Part shown: in pieces, positions 1-5,158 of the stretch | Position numbering within the stretch: position 1 is the stretch's first letter | Layout of the letters: each line of letters opens with the position of its first letter | Assembly (NCBI GenBank): GCA_015065395.1 | Contig: SVQJ01000130.1 | Location: 1 to 5,158, forward strand | Length of the DNA: 5,158 nucleotides | Source of the DNA: Oscillospiraceae bacterium | GTDB taxonomy: Bacteria; Bacillota; Clostridia; Oscillospirales; CAG-272 | Direction: 5' to 3' | Notes under the pieces: model-generated | Databases searched by the model: none | The model's input: only the letters and a program-made list of their open reading frames with translations | What the model was told of the DNA's origin: nothing | Position numbers and translations under genes: made by a program

Positions 1-196
1 CGAATACGTTTATTCGGCTGACGGAAGGATCTCTCAGATAAAGGAGCTGGATCCAAACGGAAATCTTTTGGGATACACGGAATGCCTTTATGACGATGAA
101 GGCTTTAACTATAGGGACATCTATTACGAGGACGGAAAGCCCGTTTACCGCTACGATTATACGGAAAACGGTATCCCCACATACAGCGAATACTGA
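1..196 (+). CDS. C-terminal end of an unrecognised Tyr/Asp/Gly-rich protein (5' truncated by window edge)
   Basis: An open frame enters at base 2 and ends at a TGA at 194-196, giving 64 visible residues; the start lies outside the window. The sequence is rich in Tyr, Asp, Glu, Gly and Asn, with recurring short units of the type ADGRI, DPNGN, YDDEG, YEDGK and YTENG. This spacing of Tyr-rich strands and Asp/Asn-Gly turns resembles YD/RHS-like or MORN-like beta repeats found in secreted or surface proteins. That is a resemblance only, and I do not recognise the family. There are no Cys clusters, membrane segments or sorting motif in the visible part. No hairpin terminator follows it, but the downstream gene pfkA has its own promoter beginning about 38 bases after the stop, so the two need not be co-transcribed. 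Coding is supported by the uninterrupted frame to the edge and by residue composition. Confidence 0.6.
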   Translation, partial: EYVYSADGRISQIKELDPNGNLLGYTECLYDDEGFNYRDIYYEDGKPVYRYDYTENGIPTYSEY

Positions 197-233
197 TAAT
201 TTTGAAATACTGTCCGTATTAACATAAAGATAC

Positions 234-262
234 TTGATTTTTTATTACCGTAAGAGTAGAAT
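234..262 (+). promoter_or_regulatory. Probable sigma-A promoter of pfkA
   Basis: A -35 box TTGATT (234-239) is separated by exactly 17 bases from a -10 box TAGAAT (257-262), four and five matches to the vegetative consensus respectively. Transcription would begin near 269, giving a leader of about 55 bases ahead of the pfkA start at 325. This is a sequence match only. Confidence 0.6.
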
Positions 263-280
263 AATAGAAGTAAGATTTTC

Positions 281-295
281 GCCCGGTTCTCGGGC
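281..295 (+). other. Small GC hairpin in the pfkA leader
   Basis: GCCCG (281-285) and CGGGC (291-295) can pair around the five-base loop GTTCT. It lies within the predicted 5' leader, about 10 bases upstream of the purine-rich ribosome-binding region AAAGAAAGG (303-311). It is not followed by a T-run, so it is not a typical terminator. It might affect leader stability or translation, but a 5-bp stem can arise by chance. Confidence 0.35.
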
Positions 296-324
296 AATGG
301 ATAAAGAAAGGTTGGGTTTAATCT

Positions 325-1389
325 ATGGCAAAATTCAGAAGAATAGGCGTTCTTACCAGCGGCGGCGATGCTCCCGGTATGAATAACGCAGTTCGCGCGG
401 TGACCAGAGCAGCGCTTGCAGGCGGTGTTGAGGTTATCGGCATCAACGGCGGCTACTCGGGACTTGTTAACGATAATGTTCGCACTCTCACCGCAAGAGA
501 CGTTTCCAATGTGGTGACCCACGGCGGTACCATGCTCTACTCCGACAGATGCGTTGAGTTCAAGACCGAAGAAGGAATGGCGCGCGCTGTTGAGACCTGC
601 AAAAAATACGAGATCGACGGTATTATCGCTTGCGGCGGCGACGGCACCTTCCGCGGCGCTACCGACCTCTCCAACCGCGGTATTCCCACTATCGGAATCC
701 CCTGCACCATCGATAACGATATCACCTCCACCGATTACGCTATCGGTTATGATACTGCTATGAACACCGTTGTGGAAATGATCGACAGACTTCGCGATAC
801 CTGCGAATCCCACGCCCGCTGCAACGTTGTTGAGGTCATGGGTAACCACGCAGGCGGCATCGCCGTTCAGACCGCTATCGCCTGCGGCGCTGTTGGCTGT
901 GTTATCGCCGAAGAGCCCTTTGACGAGGATGCTCTTATCGCTAAGATGATCCGTATGAAGAACGACGGAAAGCGTGGCTTCATCGTTGTTGTTTCAGAGC
1001 TTATTCCCGATTACGCTGATCCTGCATTTGCAAAGAGGATCCAGGAAAAGACCGGTATCGAAACAAAGTTTGCCCGCCTTGCTCACGTTGTTCGCGGCGG
1101 CAACCCCACCCTTCGCGACAGAGTCACTGCTGCAAAGATGGGCTCCCGTGCTGTAAGTGAGCTTCTCGCAGGCAAGTCAAATCTCGTTATCTGTGAGCAG
1201 AACAACGAGATCGTTTCTCTCGATATCAACTTTGCCCAGACTGCAGACCGTATCTACAAGGGCAAGGCAAAGCCTGAGGAGATCGAAAAATACAGCGCCG
1301 ATGAGCAGGCTGTTATCAACGCCACCGTTGCGAAAAAGCAGCAGTACTTCAAGGATATGCTTGCACTCATCGAGGAGATCAGCGGCTGA
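325..1389 (+). CDS. pfkA: 6-phosphofructokinase (PfkA family, probably ATP-dependent)
   Basis: This 354-residue cytoplasmic enzyme should phosphorylate fructose 6-phosphate to fructose 1,6-bisphosphate, the committed step of glycolysis. Visible family motifs: the N-terminal nucleotide loop TSGGDAPGMN (11-20), GGDG (104-107), the catalytic TIDND (128-132, Asp130 as base), the RLRDT block (155-159), sugar-phosphate Arg165, and HVVRGGNP (254-261). Gly107 sits where pyrophosphate-dependent enzymes have Asp (GGDD), which favours ATP as donor. Arg24, Arg28 and Arg75 match effector and ATP-site arginines of the E. coli enzyme. Oddities by hand alignment: the residue before TIDND is Cys127 (Gly in E. 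coli, Lys in PPi enzymes), the usual MGR is MGN (172-174), and the position of E. coli Arg243 is Lys248. At 354 residues it exceeds the ~320 of short bacterial PfkA, with the excess in a charged C-terminal tail. The ATG at 325 follows AAAGAAAGG; a terminator follows the stop. Confidence 0.95.
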   Translation: MAKFRRIGVLTSGGDAPGMNNAVRAVTRAALAGGVEVIGINGGYSGLVNDNVRTLTARDVSNVVTHGGTMLYSDRCVEFKTEEGMARAVETCKKYEIDGIIACGGDGTFRGATDLSNRGIPTIGIPCTIDNDITSTDYAIGYDTAMNTVVEMIDRLRDTCESHARCNVVEVMGNHAGGIAVQTAIACGAVGCVIAEEPFDEDALIAKMIRMKNDGKRGFIVVVSELIPDYADPAFAKRIQEKTGIETKFARLAHVVRGGNPTLRDRVTAAKMGSRAVSELLAGKSNLVICEQNNEIVSLDINFAQTADRIYKGKAKPEEIEKYSADEQAVINATVAKKQQYFKDMLALIEEISG

Positions 1390-1418
1390 TCTTTTATCCG
1401 TTTGTTAAATATACCTCA

Positions 1419-1458
1419 AAAAGCCTTGTAAAAGCTTTTCTTTTGCAAGGCTTTTCTT
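1419..1458 (+). terminator. Intrinsic terminator of pfkA, possibly bidirectional
   Basis: A 16-bp stem (1419-1434 with 1440-1455, one G-U wobble) around a five-base loop CTTTT begins 30 bases after the pfkA stop. Its 3' arm ends in TTTT followed by CTT. The bottom strand also ends the stem in a T-run, so it could work on both strands. The core AAAGCCTTGTAAA (1420-1432) and tail CAAGGCTTTTCTT (1446-1458) recur in the terminator at 4027-4072. Confidence 0.85.
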
Positions 1459-1470
1459 ATTTGTATATAT

Positions 1471-1730
1471 CGTTCTTTCCTTGAAAGGAAAGTACCAAAG
1501 GAACTTTAAGAAGACAACGATAGCGAAAAGGCAAAAGGCCCTGAAAAGAGTAAAGAGCGGAAAAATGAGCTCGTTCATTTTTCCGCTCTTTACTCTTTTC
1601 AGGTTACGGCACCTTGGGTGCCTAAGCCAAAGCAGATTTCTGCTTTGGCGACGCCTTTGGCCTTGCAGAATTTAGCAAAACCCATACTTAAAGTTTTTTG
1701 CAGAGCTTTTTTTCAAAAAAGCGACCGTTT
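1471..1730 (+). repeat. Dispersed structured repeat, copy A
   Basis: About 260 bases match copy B (3731-3991) in the same orientation, nearly base for base outside the central hairpin. Shared landmarks in order: a left palindrome CTTTCCTTGAAAGGAAAG (1475-1492); CCAAAGGAACTTTAAGAAG (1495-1513); an AAGGC strand (1528-1539); a long hairpin (1540-1603); a short hairpin GGCACC/GGTGCC (1608-1622); the hairpin GCCAAAGCAG/CTGCTTTGGC with loop ATTT (1626-1649); the returning strand GCCTTTGGCCTT (1653-1664); CTTAAAGTT (1687-1695); and a right palindrome GCTTTTTT/AAAAAAGC (1705-1722). The ends are loosely inverted relative to each other (about 16 of 23 columns between the start and the reverse complement of the end at 1727), as in a MITE, but I see no clear target duplication. 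It lies between the pfkA terminator and the 3' end of the lipoprotein gene. The strand given is arbitrary. Confidence 0.85.
1540..1603 (+). repeat. 29-bp perfect hairpin inside repeat copy A
   Basis: Bases 1540-1568 pair without mismatch with 1575-1603 around the six-base loop GCTCGT. The base of the stem (CCTGAAAAGA) and the tip (AAAAATGA) resemble copy B, but the middle of the stem (GTAAAGAGCGG) differs. It adjoins the closing helix strand at 1528-1539 directly. No T-run follows, so it is not a canonical terminator, although so strong a stem would be a likely pausing or RNase III site if transcribed. Confidence 0.9.
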
Positions 1731-1770
1731 CTCTCTGTCAAGCCAAGACCGGACATGGTTTTCAACGTTA

Positions 1771-2856
1771 TTATTTTCCGCTGAATTCTTCCACGGTGTA
1801 GCCTCTCTCCTCCAGGAGATCTGCCATCGCACCTTCTCCAACCACATGAGCGGCTCCCACGCAGATAAAAATTGTTTCTCCGTCTTCAAGAGCATCCTCG
1901 GCAAAGTCAGCCATATATATATTTCTATCCACTATCATCGCGGTATTATATTCCTCGTAAAGCTCCCTTTCATAATCGCTCTCAAAAGAATCGCTTTCGG
2001 AATTCAAAAGCTTTGTAAGCTCCCTGCTGTCTCCCTTGACCCATGCATCCATAAGCTTATCAAGCTCTTTTTGCATTTCCTCCGTATCGATATAATATGC
2101 CTGAATAGTGGATTCAAGGAGGATCTCCTGGAGATCCTCGGAAAAGTCTGCGATCATGCCGTACTGTATCTCCGCGGATTCCACATCGATTATCTCCTTA
2201 TCCTCCTTCTTGGCAAGATTCAAAAAATACATATCGATACCGTTTTCAGTATCAACACCCATTTTTTCATACGTTATGCCGGATATCATATTATACCAAA
2301 ATGAAGCGCAGTACACGTCAAGAGCTTTATTATATGCACCGTTTTCCTTCAAGATCTCCACCGCATCATCATATATGTCCTGAGATACGTGATCGGAAAT
2401 GGTCGTTCCGTCCAAATAAGCCAATTTATAGAGAGCCCTGTACGCTGCCATGGTATCCTCTGCAAATGCCATAGCGTCAAACTCCACAGCAAGGCTTTTT
2501 GAATCGTTATAAGCATCCATTACATAATCGGGCAGGGGGTAATAATCCTCTCTTCCCACGTGGATAGAGCCAAACAGCCACACATAGCTGCCGTTGCTGT
2601 CGCTGACCTTATAAAGGAGAGGCGTTGACGCCCCCTTTACTTCATCCTTACTCTCATCCTTATCTTCCTCAAAAGGCTCGTGCCCAACGTCACCGTCATC
2701 ATCATTTTCCTCGCCTGTGTTCTCTGAAAAGCCGCTCGTCTCAAGCTTCTCGCCCTCACCCTTTTCATTTTCTTTTCCCCCGTCAGAGGTGCAGGAAATG
2801 AATCCTATCGCCATGGAAATGCACAGAAGCAACGCTAAAATCTTACTGAATCTCAT
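1771..2856 (-). CDS. TraB/GumN-family lipoprotein
   Basis: I choose the ATG at 2856 (361 residues) over one 13 codons upstream: AAAGGA (2864-2869, read on this strand) is 7 bases before it, and the protein then opens with a clean signal, MRFSKILALLLCISMAIGFISC, whose Cys22 is a plausible lipobox cysteine (FISC). It is probably exported and lipid-anchored. Residues ~25-85 form a low-complexity acidic linker. The folded domain carries the two hallmark GxxH motifs of the TraB/GumN (PrgY, TIKI) superfamily: GSIH at 96-99 and GAAH at 334-337, the latter followed by the usual G-x-G-x-x-x-LLEERGY ending. The segment GIDMYFLNLAKKED (207-220) and the RNxxMA motif (311-316) also fit. Animal TIKI members are metalloproteases; the role of bacterial lipoprotein members is unknown, so no substrate is proposed. 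The gene stands alone, with no terminator of its own apart from repeat A. Confidence 0.88.
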   Translation of the reverse strand: MRFSKILALLLCISMAIGFISCTSDGGKENEKGEGEKLETSGFSENTGEENDDDGDVGHEPFEEDKDESKDEVKGASTPLLYKVSDSNGSYVWLFGSIHVGREDYYPLPDYVMDAYNDSKSLAVEFDAMAFAEDTMAAYRALYKLAYLDGTTISDHVSQDIYDDAVEILKENGAYNKALDVYCASFWYNMISGITYEKMGVDTENGIDMYFLNLAKKEDKEIIDVESAEIQYGMIADFSEDLQEILLESTIQAYYIDTEEMQKELDKLMDAWVKGDSRELTKLLNSESDSFESDYERELYEEYNTAMIVDRNIYMADFAEDALEDGETIFICVGAAHVVGEGAMADLLEERGYTVEEFSGK

Positions 2857-2918
2857 TTTTCCATCCTTTCTTTGCCATTTCATAAATAAATACACAAAGC
2901 TTCGGTCTCTACGATACC

Positions 2919-2947
2919 ATTATACCATGTTCACCCCTCCTATACAA
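2919..2947 (-). promoter_or_regulatory. Probable extended -10 promoter of the TraB/GumN gene
   Basis: On the minus strand a perfect TATAAT (plus positions 2919-2924) is preceded by TGG, forming an extended -10 element, with a weak -35 TTGTAT (2942-2947) at 17-base spacing. The start would fall near 2912, giving a leader of about 55 bases before the ATG at 2856, which supports the choice of that start codon. Confidence 0.65.
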
Positions 2948-3041
2948 TCATAAAGCCTAAAAAAGATAAGTTCACGATCTGTATAAACGCACAAAAATTG
3001 AGAAAAATATGCATTGAAATTACTGTTTTGGAGGTTACTAT

Positions 3042-3710
3042 ATGTTCAAACATGAAAAAATGCTTTTTCATCCCGTTGAGATCGAGAAGCCTAATCCCCA
3101 ATACGCGGCGCTTCTGCAGGAGCAGCTCGGCGGAGGCAACGGAGAACTGAAGGCGGCGATGCAGTATATGTCCCAAAGCTTTCGAGTGAAGGATCCCGAG
3201 ATCAAGGACCTGTTTCTCGATATCGCGGCAGAGGAGCTTTCCCACATGGAGATGGTGGCGCAGACCATCAATATGCTCAACGGTCACGACGTGGATGCCG
3301 ATAAGGTGAAGGCAGGGGAGATACAGACCCATGTTCTCCTTGGCCTGAATCCCGGACTTATCAACGCATCCGGATATTCATGGACCGGAGATTACGTGAC
3401 TGTGACGGGAGATCTTTGTGCCGACCTTCTTTCAAACATCGCTTCGGAACAGAGAGCGAAGGTGGTTTATGAATATCTTTACAGACAGATCGAGGACAAA
3501 AAGGTTAGAGAGACAATCGACTTCCTCCTGAATCGCGAGGAAGCACACAATCAGATGTTCCGCGACGCATTCAACAAGGTGCAGAACTCAGGCTCAAATC
3601 GTGATTTCGGCACCACAAAGGCGGCAAAAATGTACTTCTCTCTCTCCGATCCCGGTCCCAATGCCTTTGCGACGGAAGAGACCGTCAAGCCTTCCTTCAA
3701 CAAAAGCTAA
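3042..3710 (+). CDS. Manganese catalase (di-manganese, ferritin-like)
   Basis: This 222-residue protein should break hydrogen peroxide down to water and oxygen without haem, typically as a cytoplasmic hexamer, giving peroxide protection to an anaerobe. All metal ligands of the family are present when placed against the Lactobacillus plantarum enzyme: Glu35 (GGGNGE), Glu65 and His68 (AAEELSH), Glu136 (ASEQRAK) and His169 (NREEAH). The 33-residue gap between the last two is the same as in that enzyme (148 to 181). Tyr42 and Glu166 match known active-site residues; the Arg that precedes the third Glu in L. plantarum is Ser135 here. The C-terminal tail (180-222) includes GTTKAAKMYFSLSDPGP, which makes it longer than CotJC spore-coat relatives (~190 residues), so plain catalase is favoured over coat protein. 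GGAGG (3030-3034) lies 7 bases before the ATG. It diverges from the lipoprotein gene across 185 bases; I see no convincing promoter of its own there, nor a simple terminator after its stop, only repeat B 20 bases on. Confidence 0.93.
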   Translation: MFKHEKMLFHPVEIEKPNPQYAALLQEQLGGGNGELKAAMQYMSQSFRVKDPEIKDLFLDIAAEELSHMEMVAQTINMLNGHDVDADKVKAGEIQTHVLLGLNPGLINASGYSWTGDYVTVTGDLCADLLSNIASEQRAKVVYEYLYRQIEDKKVRETIDFLLNREEAHNQMFRDAFNKVQNSGSNRDFGTTKAAKMYFSLSDPGPNAFATEETVKPSFNKS

Positions 3711-3730
3711 CGTGTGGAAATAGGTTTTTA

Positions 3731-3991
3731 CGTTCTTTCCTTGAAAGGAAAGAACCAAAGGAACTTTAAGAAGGCAACGATAGCTAAAAGGCAAAAAGGC
3801 CCTCAAAAGAAGAGTTAACCCCAAAATGAGCAAGCTCATTTTGGGGTTAACTCTTCTTTTGAGGCTTGGGCACCTTGGGTGCCCAAGCCAAAGCAGATTT
3901 CTGCTTTGGCGACGCCTTTTGCCTTGCAGACTTTAGCAAAACCCATTCTAAAAGTTTTTTGCAGAGCTTTTTTTCAAAAAAGCGACCGTTT
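3731..3991 (+). repeat. Dispersed structured repeat, copy B
   Basis: Second copy of the element at 1471-1730, starting 20 bases after the manganese catalase stop. Its helices are as good as or better than those of copy A. The left palindrome extends to 11 bp per arm (3732-3755). The short hairpin has 10 bp (3865-3874 with 3878-3887, loop TTG) against 6 in copy A. The next hairpin is identical (3887-3896 with 3901-3910). The closing strands AAGGC-A5-GGC (3788-3800) and GCCTTTTGCCTT (3914-3925) pair with one bulged A, and AACTTTAAG (3762-3770) pairs with CTAAAAGTT (3948-3956) at 8 of 9 positions. The right palindrome is at 3966-3983. Both copies diverge immediately outside CGTTCTTTCC on the left and GCGACCGTTT on the right, which defines the ends. 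The strand given is arbitrary. Confidence 0.85.
3801..3864 (+). repeat. 30-bp perfect hairpin inside repeat copy B
   Basis: Bases 3801-3830 pair perfectly with 3835-3864 around the four-base loop CAAG. The stem middle (AGAGTTAACCCC) is unlike copy A. At the fourth pair from the base, copy A has G-C (1543-1600) and copy B has C-G (3804-3861), a clean compensatory swap, and many further pairs differ. The loop-proximal AAAATGAG is close to copy A. Confidence 0.9.
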
Positions 3992-4026
3992 TTCCGCTAT
4001 AACCGGGAATTTACTGCTAAAAAGAG

Positions 4027-4072
4027 AAAGCCTTGTAAACGCATTCAATTCAGCTTTTACAAGGCTTTTCTT
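4027..4072 (-). terminator. Intrinsic terminator of lysS
   Basis: A 13-bp perfect stem (4027-4039 with 4056-4068) with a 16-base loop lies about 12 bases beyond the lysS stop. Read on the minus strand it is followed by CTCTTTTT (4026-4019), a usable T-tract. On the plus strand it ends in TTTTCTT, so it may also stop readthrough from the catalase side. Its arms repeat the pfkA terminator sequence. Confidence 0.8.
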
Positions 4073-4079
4073 GTGTCAA

Positions 4080-5158
4080 TTATTCAATAGATTTAAGGGT
4101 GGGGAAAAGGAGGACATCGCGGATAGACTGGCTATCGGTGAGGAGCATTGTCATTCTGTCTATACCGAAGCCGATGCCTCCTGTGGGGGGCATACCGAGC
4201 TCCAGCGCATAGAGGAAATCCTCATCGGTGGTATTTGCCTCGTCGTCTCCCTGGCGGAGAAGCTCCTCCTGAGCCTTGAATCTTTCTCTCTGGTCAATGG
4301 GATCGTTAAGCTCGGAATATGCATTTGCCATTTCCCATCCGTTCATAAAGAACTCGAATCTTTCAACGTAATCGGGATTCTCCGGCTTCTTCTTTGTGAG
4401 GGGAGAGATCTCGACGGGGTGATCCATTACGAATGTGGGCTGGATGAGATTATGCTCAACGTATTCCTCAAAGAAAAGATTAAGGATATCGCCCTTCTTA
4501 TGGCGCTCCTCATACTCAATGCCCTTTTCCTTGGCGATCGCTCTCGCCTCTTCAAGAGTATTGATCGTATTGAAATCAACTCCGGAATACTTCTTTACGG
4601 CATCAAGCATTGTGATACGCTCAAAGGGCTTTCCCAGATCCATTTCAATGCCGTTATATGTTATAGTCGTGGTGCCCAGAACCTCTTTTGCGATATGGCG
4701 GTAGAGATTTTCGGTCAGATCCATCATGCCGTGATAATCGGTATACGCCTGATAGAGCTCCATGAGAGTAAACTCAGGATTATGTCTTGTATCCACGCCC
4801 TCATTTCTGAAAACGCGGCCGATCTCATAAACCTTTTCAAGGCCGCCGACGATAAGTCTCTTAAGATAAAGCTCAAGAGAAATACGGAGCTTTACATCCT
4901 CATCAAGGGCATTGAAATGAGTTTCAAAGGGTCTTGCTGCCGCGCCGCCCGCATTGGAGACGAGCATGGGTGTTTCAACCTCCATAAAACCCTCTCCGTC
5001 AAGGTAGCGGCGGATAGCTGTGATGATCTTTGAACGCTTTACAAAGGTGTCCTTCACCTCTGCGTTCATGATAAGATCCACATATCTCTGGCGGTAGCGA
5101 AGGTCGGTATTGGTAAGACCGTGGAACTTCTCGGGGAGAACCTGCAGGCTCTTTGAAA
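4080..5158 (-). CDS. lysS: Lysyl-tRNA synthetase, class II (N-terminal part outside window)
   Basis: The frame runs from the right edge to a TAA at 4082-4080, giving about 358 residues of a protein that is usually near 500. It charges tRNA-Lys with lysine in the cytoplasm. The visible part opens with LPEKFHGLTNTDLRYRQRY, the linker before the catalytic domain, so the frame certainly continues upstream of the first in-window start-like codon (GTG at 5081). The class II signature motifs follow: motif 1 (GFMEVETPML, around 4990-4962); motif 2 (YEIGRVFRNEG through RHNPEFT, around 4827-4767); and motif 3 (GMPPTGGIGFGIDRM, 4196 to about 4152) with the final RDVLLFP. The anticodon-binding OB fold lies outside the window. 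The class II architecture separates it from the class I LysK found in archaea and some bacteria. It has its own terminator 12 bases downstream and faces the catalase gene convergently across repeat B. Confidence 0.96.
   Translation of the reverse strand, partial: SKSLQVLPEKFHGLTNTDLRYRQRYVDLIMNAEVKDTFVKRSKIITAIRRYLDGEGFMEVETPMLVSNAGGAAARPFETHFNALDEDVKLRISLELYLKRLIVGGLEKVYEIGRVFRNEGVDTRHNPEFTLMELYQAYTDYHGMMDLTENLYRHIAKEVLGTTTITYNGIEMDLGKPFERITMLDAVKKYSGVDFNTINTLEEARAIAKEKGIEYEERHKKGDILNLFFEEYVEHNLIQPTFVMDHPVEISPLTKKKPENPDYVERFEFFMNGWEMANAYSELNDPIDQRERFKAQEELLRQGDDEANTTDEDFLYALELGMPPTGGIGFGIDRMTMLLTDSQSIRDVLLFPTLKSIE

Noticed and set aside
157..849. A 230-codon minus-strand frame opposite pfkA
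   Set aside because: pfkA carries all family motifs on the other strand; this frame is a by-product of its codon usage.
1471..1730. Retron-like msr-msd RNA, suggested by nested complementary ends and a long variable hairpin
   Set aside because: No reverse transcriptase gene lies in the window, and I cannot point to a credible branching guanosine context. Two copies near housekeeping genes fit a dispersed repeat better.
1618..2304. A 228-codon plus-strand frame beginning in repeat A and running opposite the TraB/GumN gene
   Set aside because: Same reasoning: the antisense gene has a signal peptide, two GxxH motifs, a ribosome binding site and a promoter, while this frame has none of these.
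2982..2987. TATAAA as a -10 box for the manganese catalase gene
   Set aside because: No acceptable -35 box lies 16-18 bases upstream (the region is a run of A), so I did not call a promoter. A TTGAGA at 2998 has no usable -10 before the ribosome binding site.
3042..3710. Spore coat protein CotJC instead of catalase
   Set aside because: It shares the same fold and ligands, but the protein is longer, with a catalase-type C-terminal tail, and no cotJA/cotJB genes are adjacent.
1471..3991. CRISPR array or composite transposon bounded by the two repeats
   Set aside because: There are only two copies 2.3 kb apart, with no short regularly spaced repeats, and the DNA between them holds ordinary genes with no transposase or Cas protein.
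3879..5033. A 384-codon plus-strand frame beginning in repeat B and running opposite lysS
   Set aside because: It is antisense to a clearly recognisable lysyl-tRNA synthetase, starts inside a hairpin without a ribosome binding site, and its product matches nothing I recognise. It is a shadow frame.

Overview
The window looks like a chromosomal segment of a Clostridia-type member of the Bacillota, plausibly an anaerobic gut lineage near Ruminococcaceae/Oscillospiraceae. This is inferred from protein flavour (a clostridial-type manganese catalase, a lipoprotein of the TraB/GumN family, a class II LysRS), strong AGGAGG-like ribosome binding sites, and moderate GC with AT-rich intergenic DNA. Nothing in the window fixes the species.

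Layout from left to right: the last 64 codons of an unrecognised, Tyr/Asp/Gly-rich protein (+); pfkA, 6-phosphofructokinase (+), with a recognisable promoter and an intrinsic terminator; repeat copy A; a TraB/GumN-family lipoprotein gene (-); a divergent promoter region; a manganese catalase gene (+); repeat copy B; an intrinsic terminator; and the C-terminal ~358 codons of lysS (-), which runs off the right edge. The genes are mostly monocistronic housekeeping or stress functions (glycolysis, peroxide removal, lysyl-tRNA charging). I see no pathway or operon linking them.

The two stretches without a gene are 1390-1770 and 3711-4079. Both are convergent intergenic pockets (3' end facing 3' end), and both hold a terminator plus one copy of a ~260-bp repeat in the same orientation. 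The two copies share nearly identical flanks, two internal short hairpins and a closing stem. Each also carries a 29-30 bp perfect central hairpin whose stem sequence differs substantially between copies while staying fully complementary. This conserved scaffold with an interchangeable, perfectly paired hairpin is the most interesting object here. It could be a MITE-like or REP/BOX-like mobile repeat, a structured RNA, or a transcription-termination/3'-end processing element. The sequence alone cannot decide between these, and no associated protein gene is visible in the window.

Several long reading frames exist opposite real genes, including a 384-codon frame opposite lysS that starts inside repeat B. 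I treat them as shadows.
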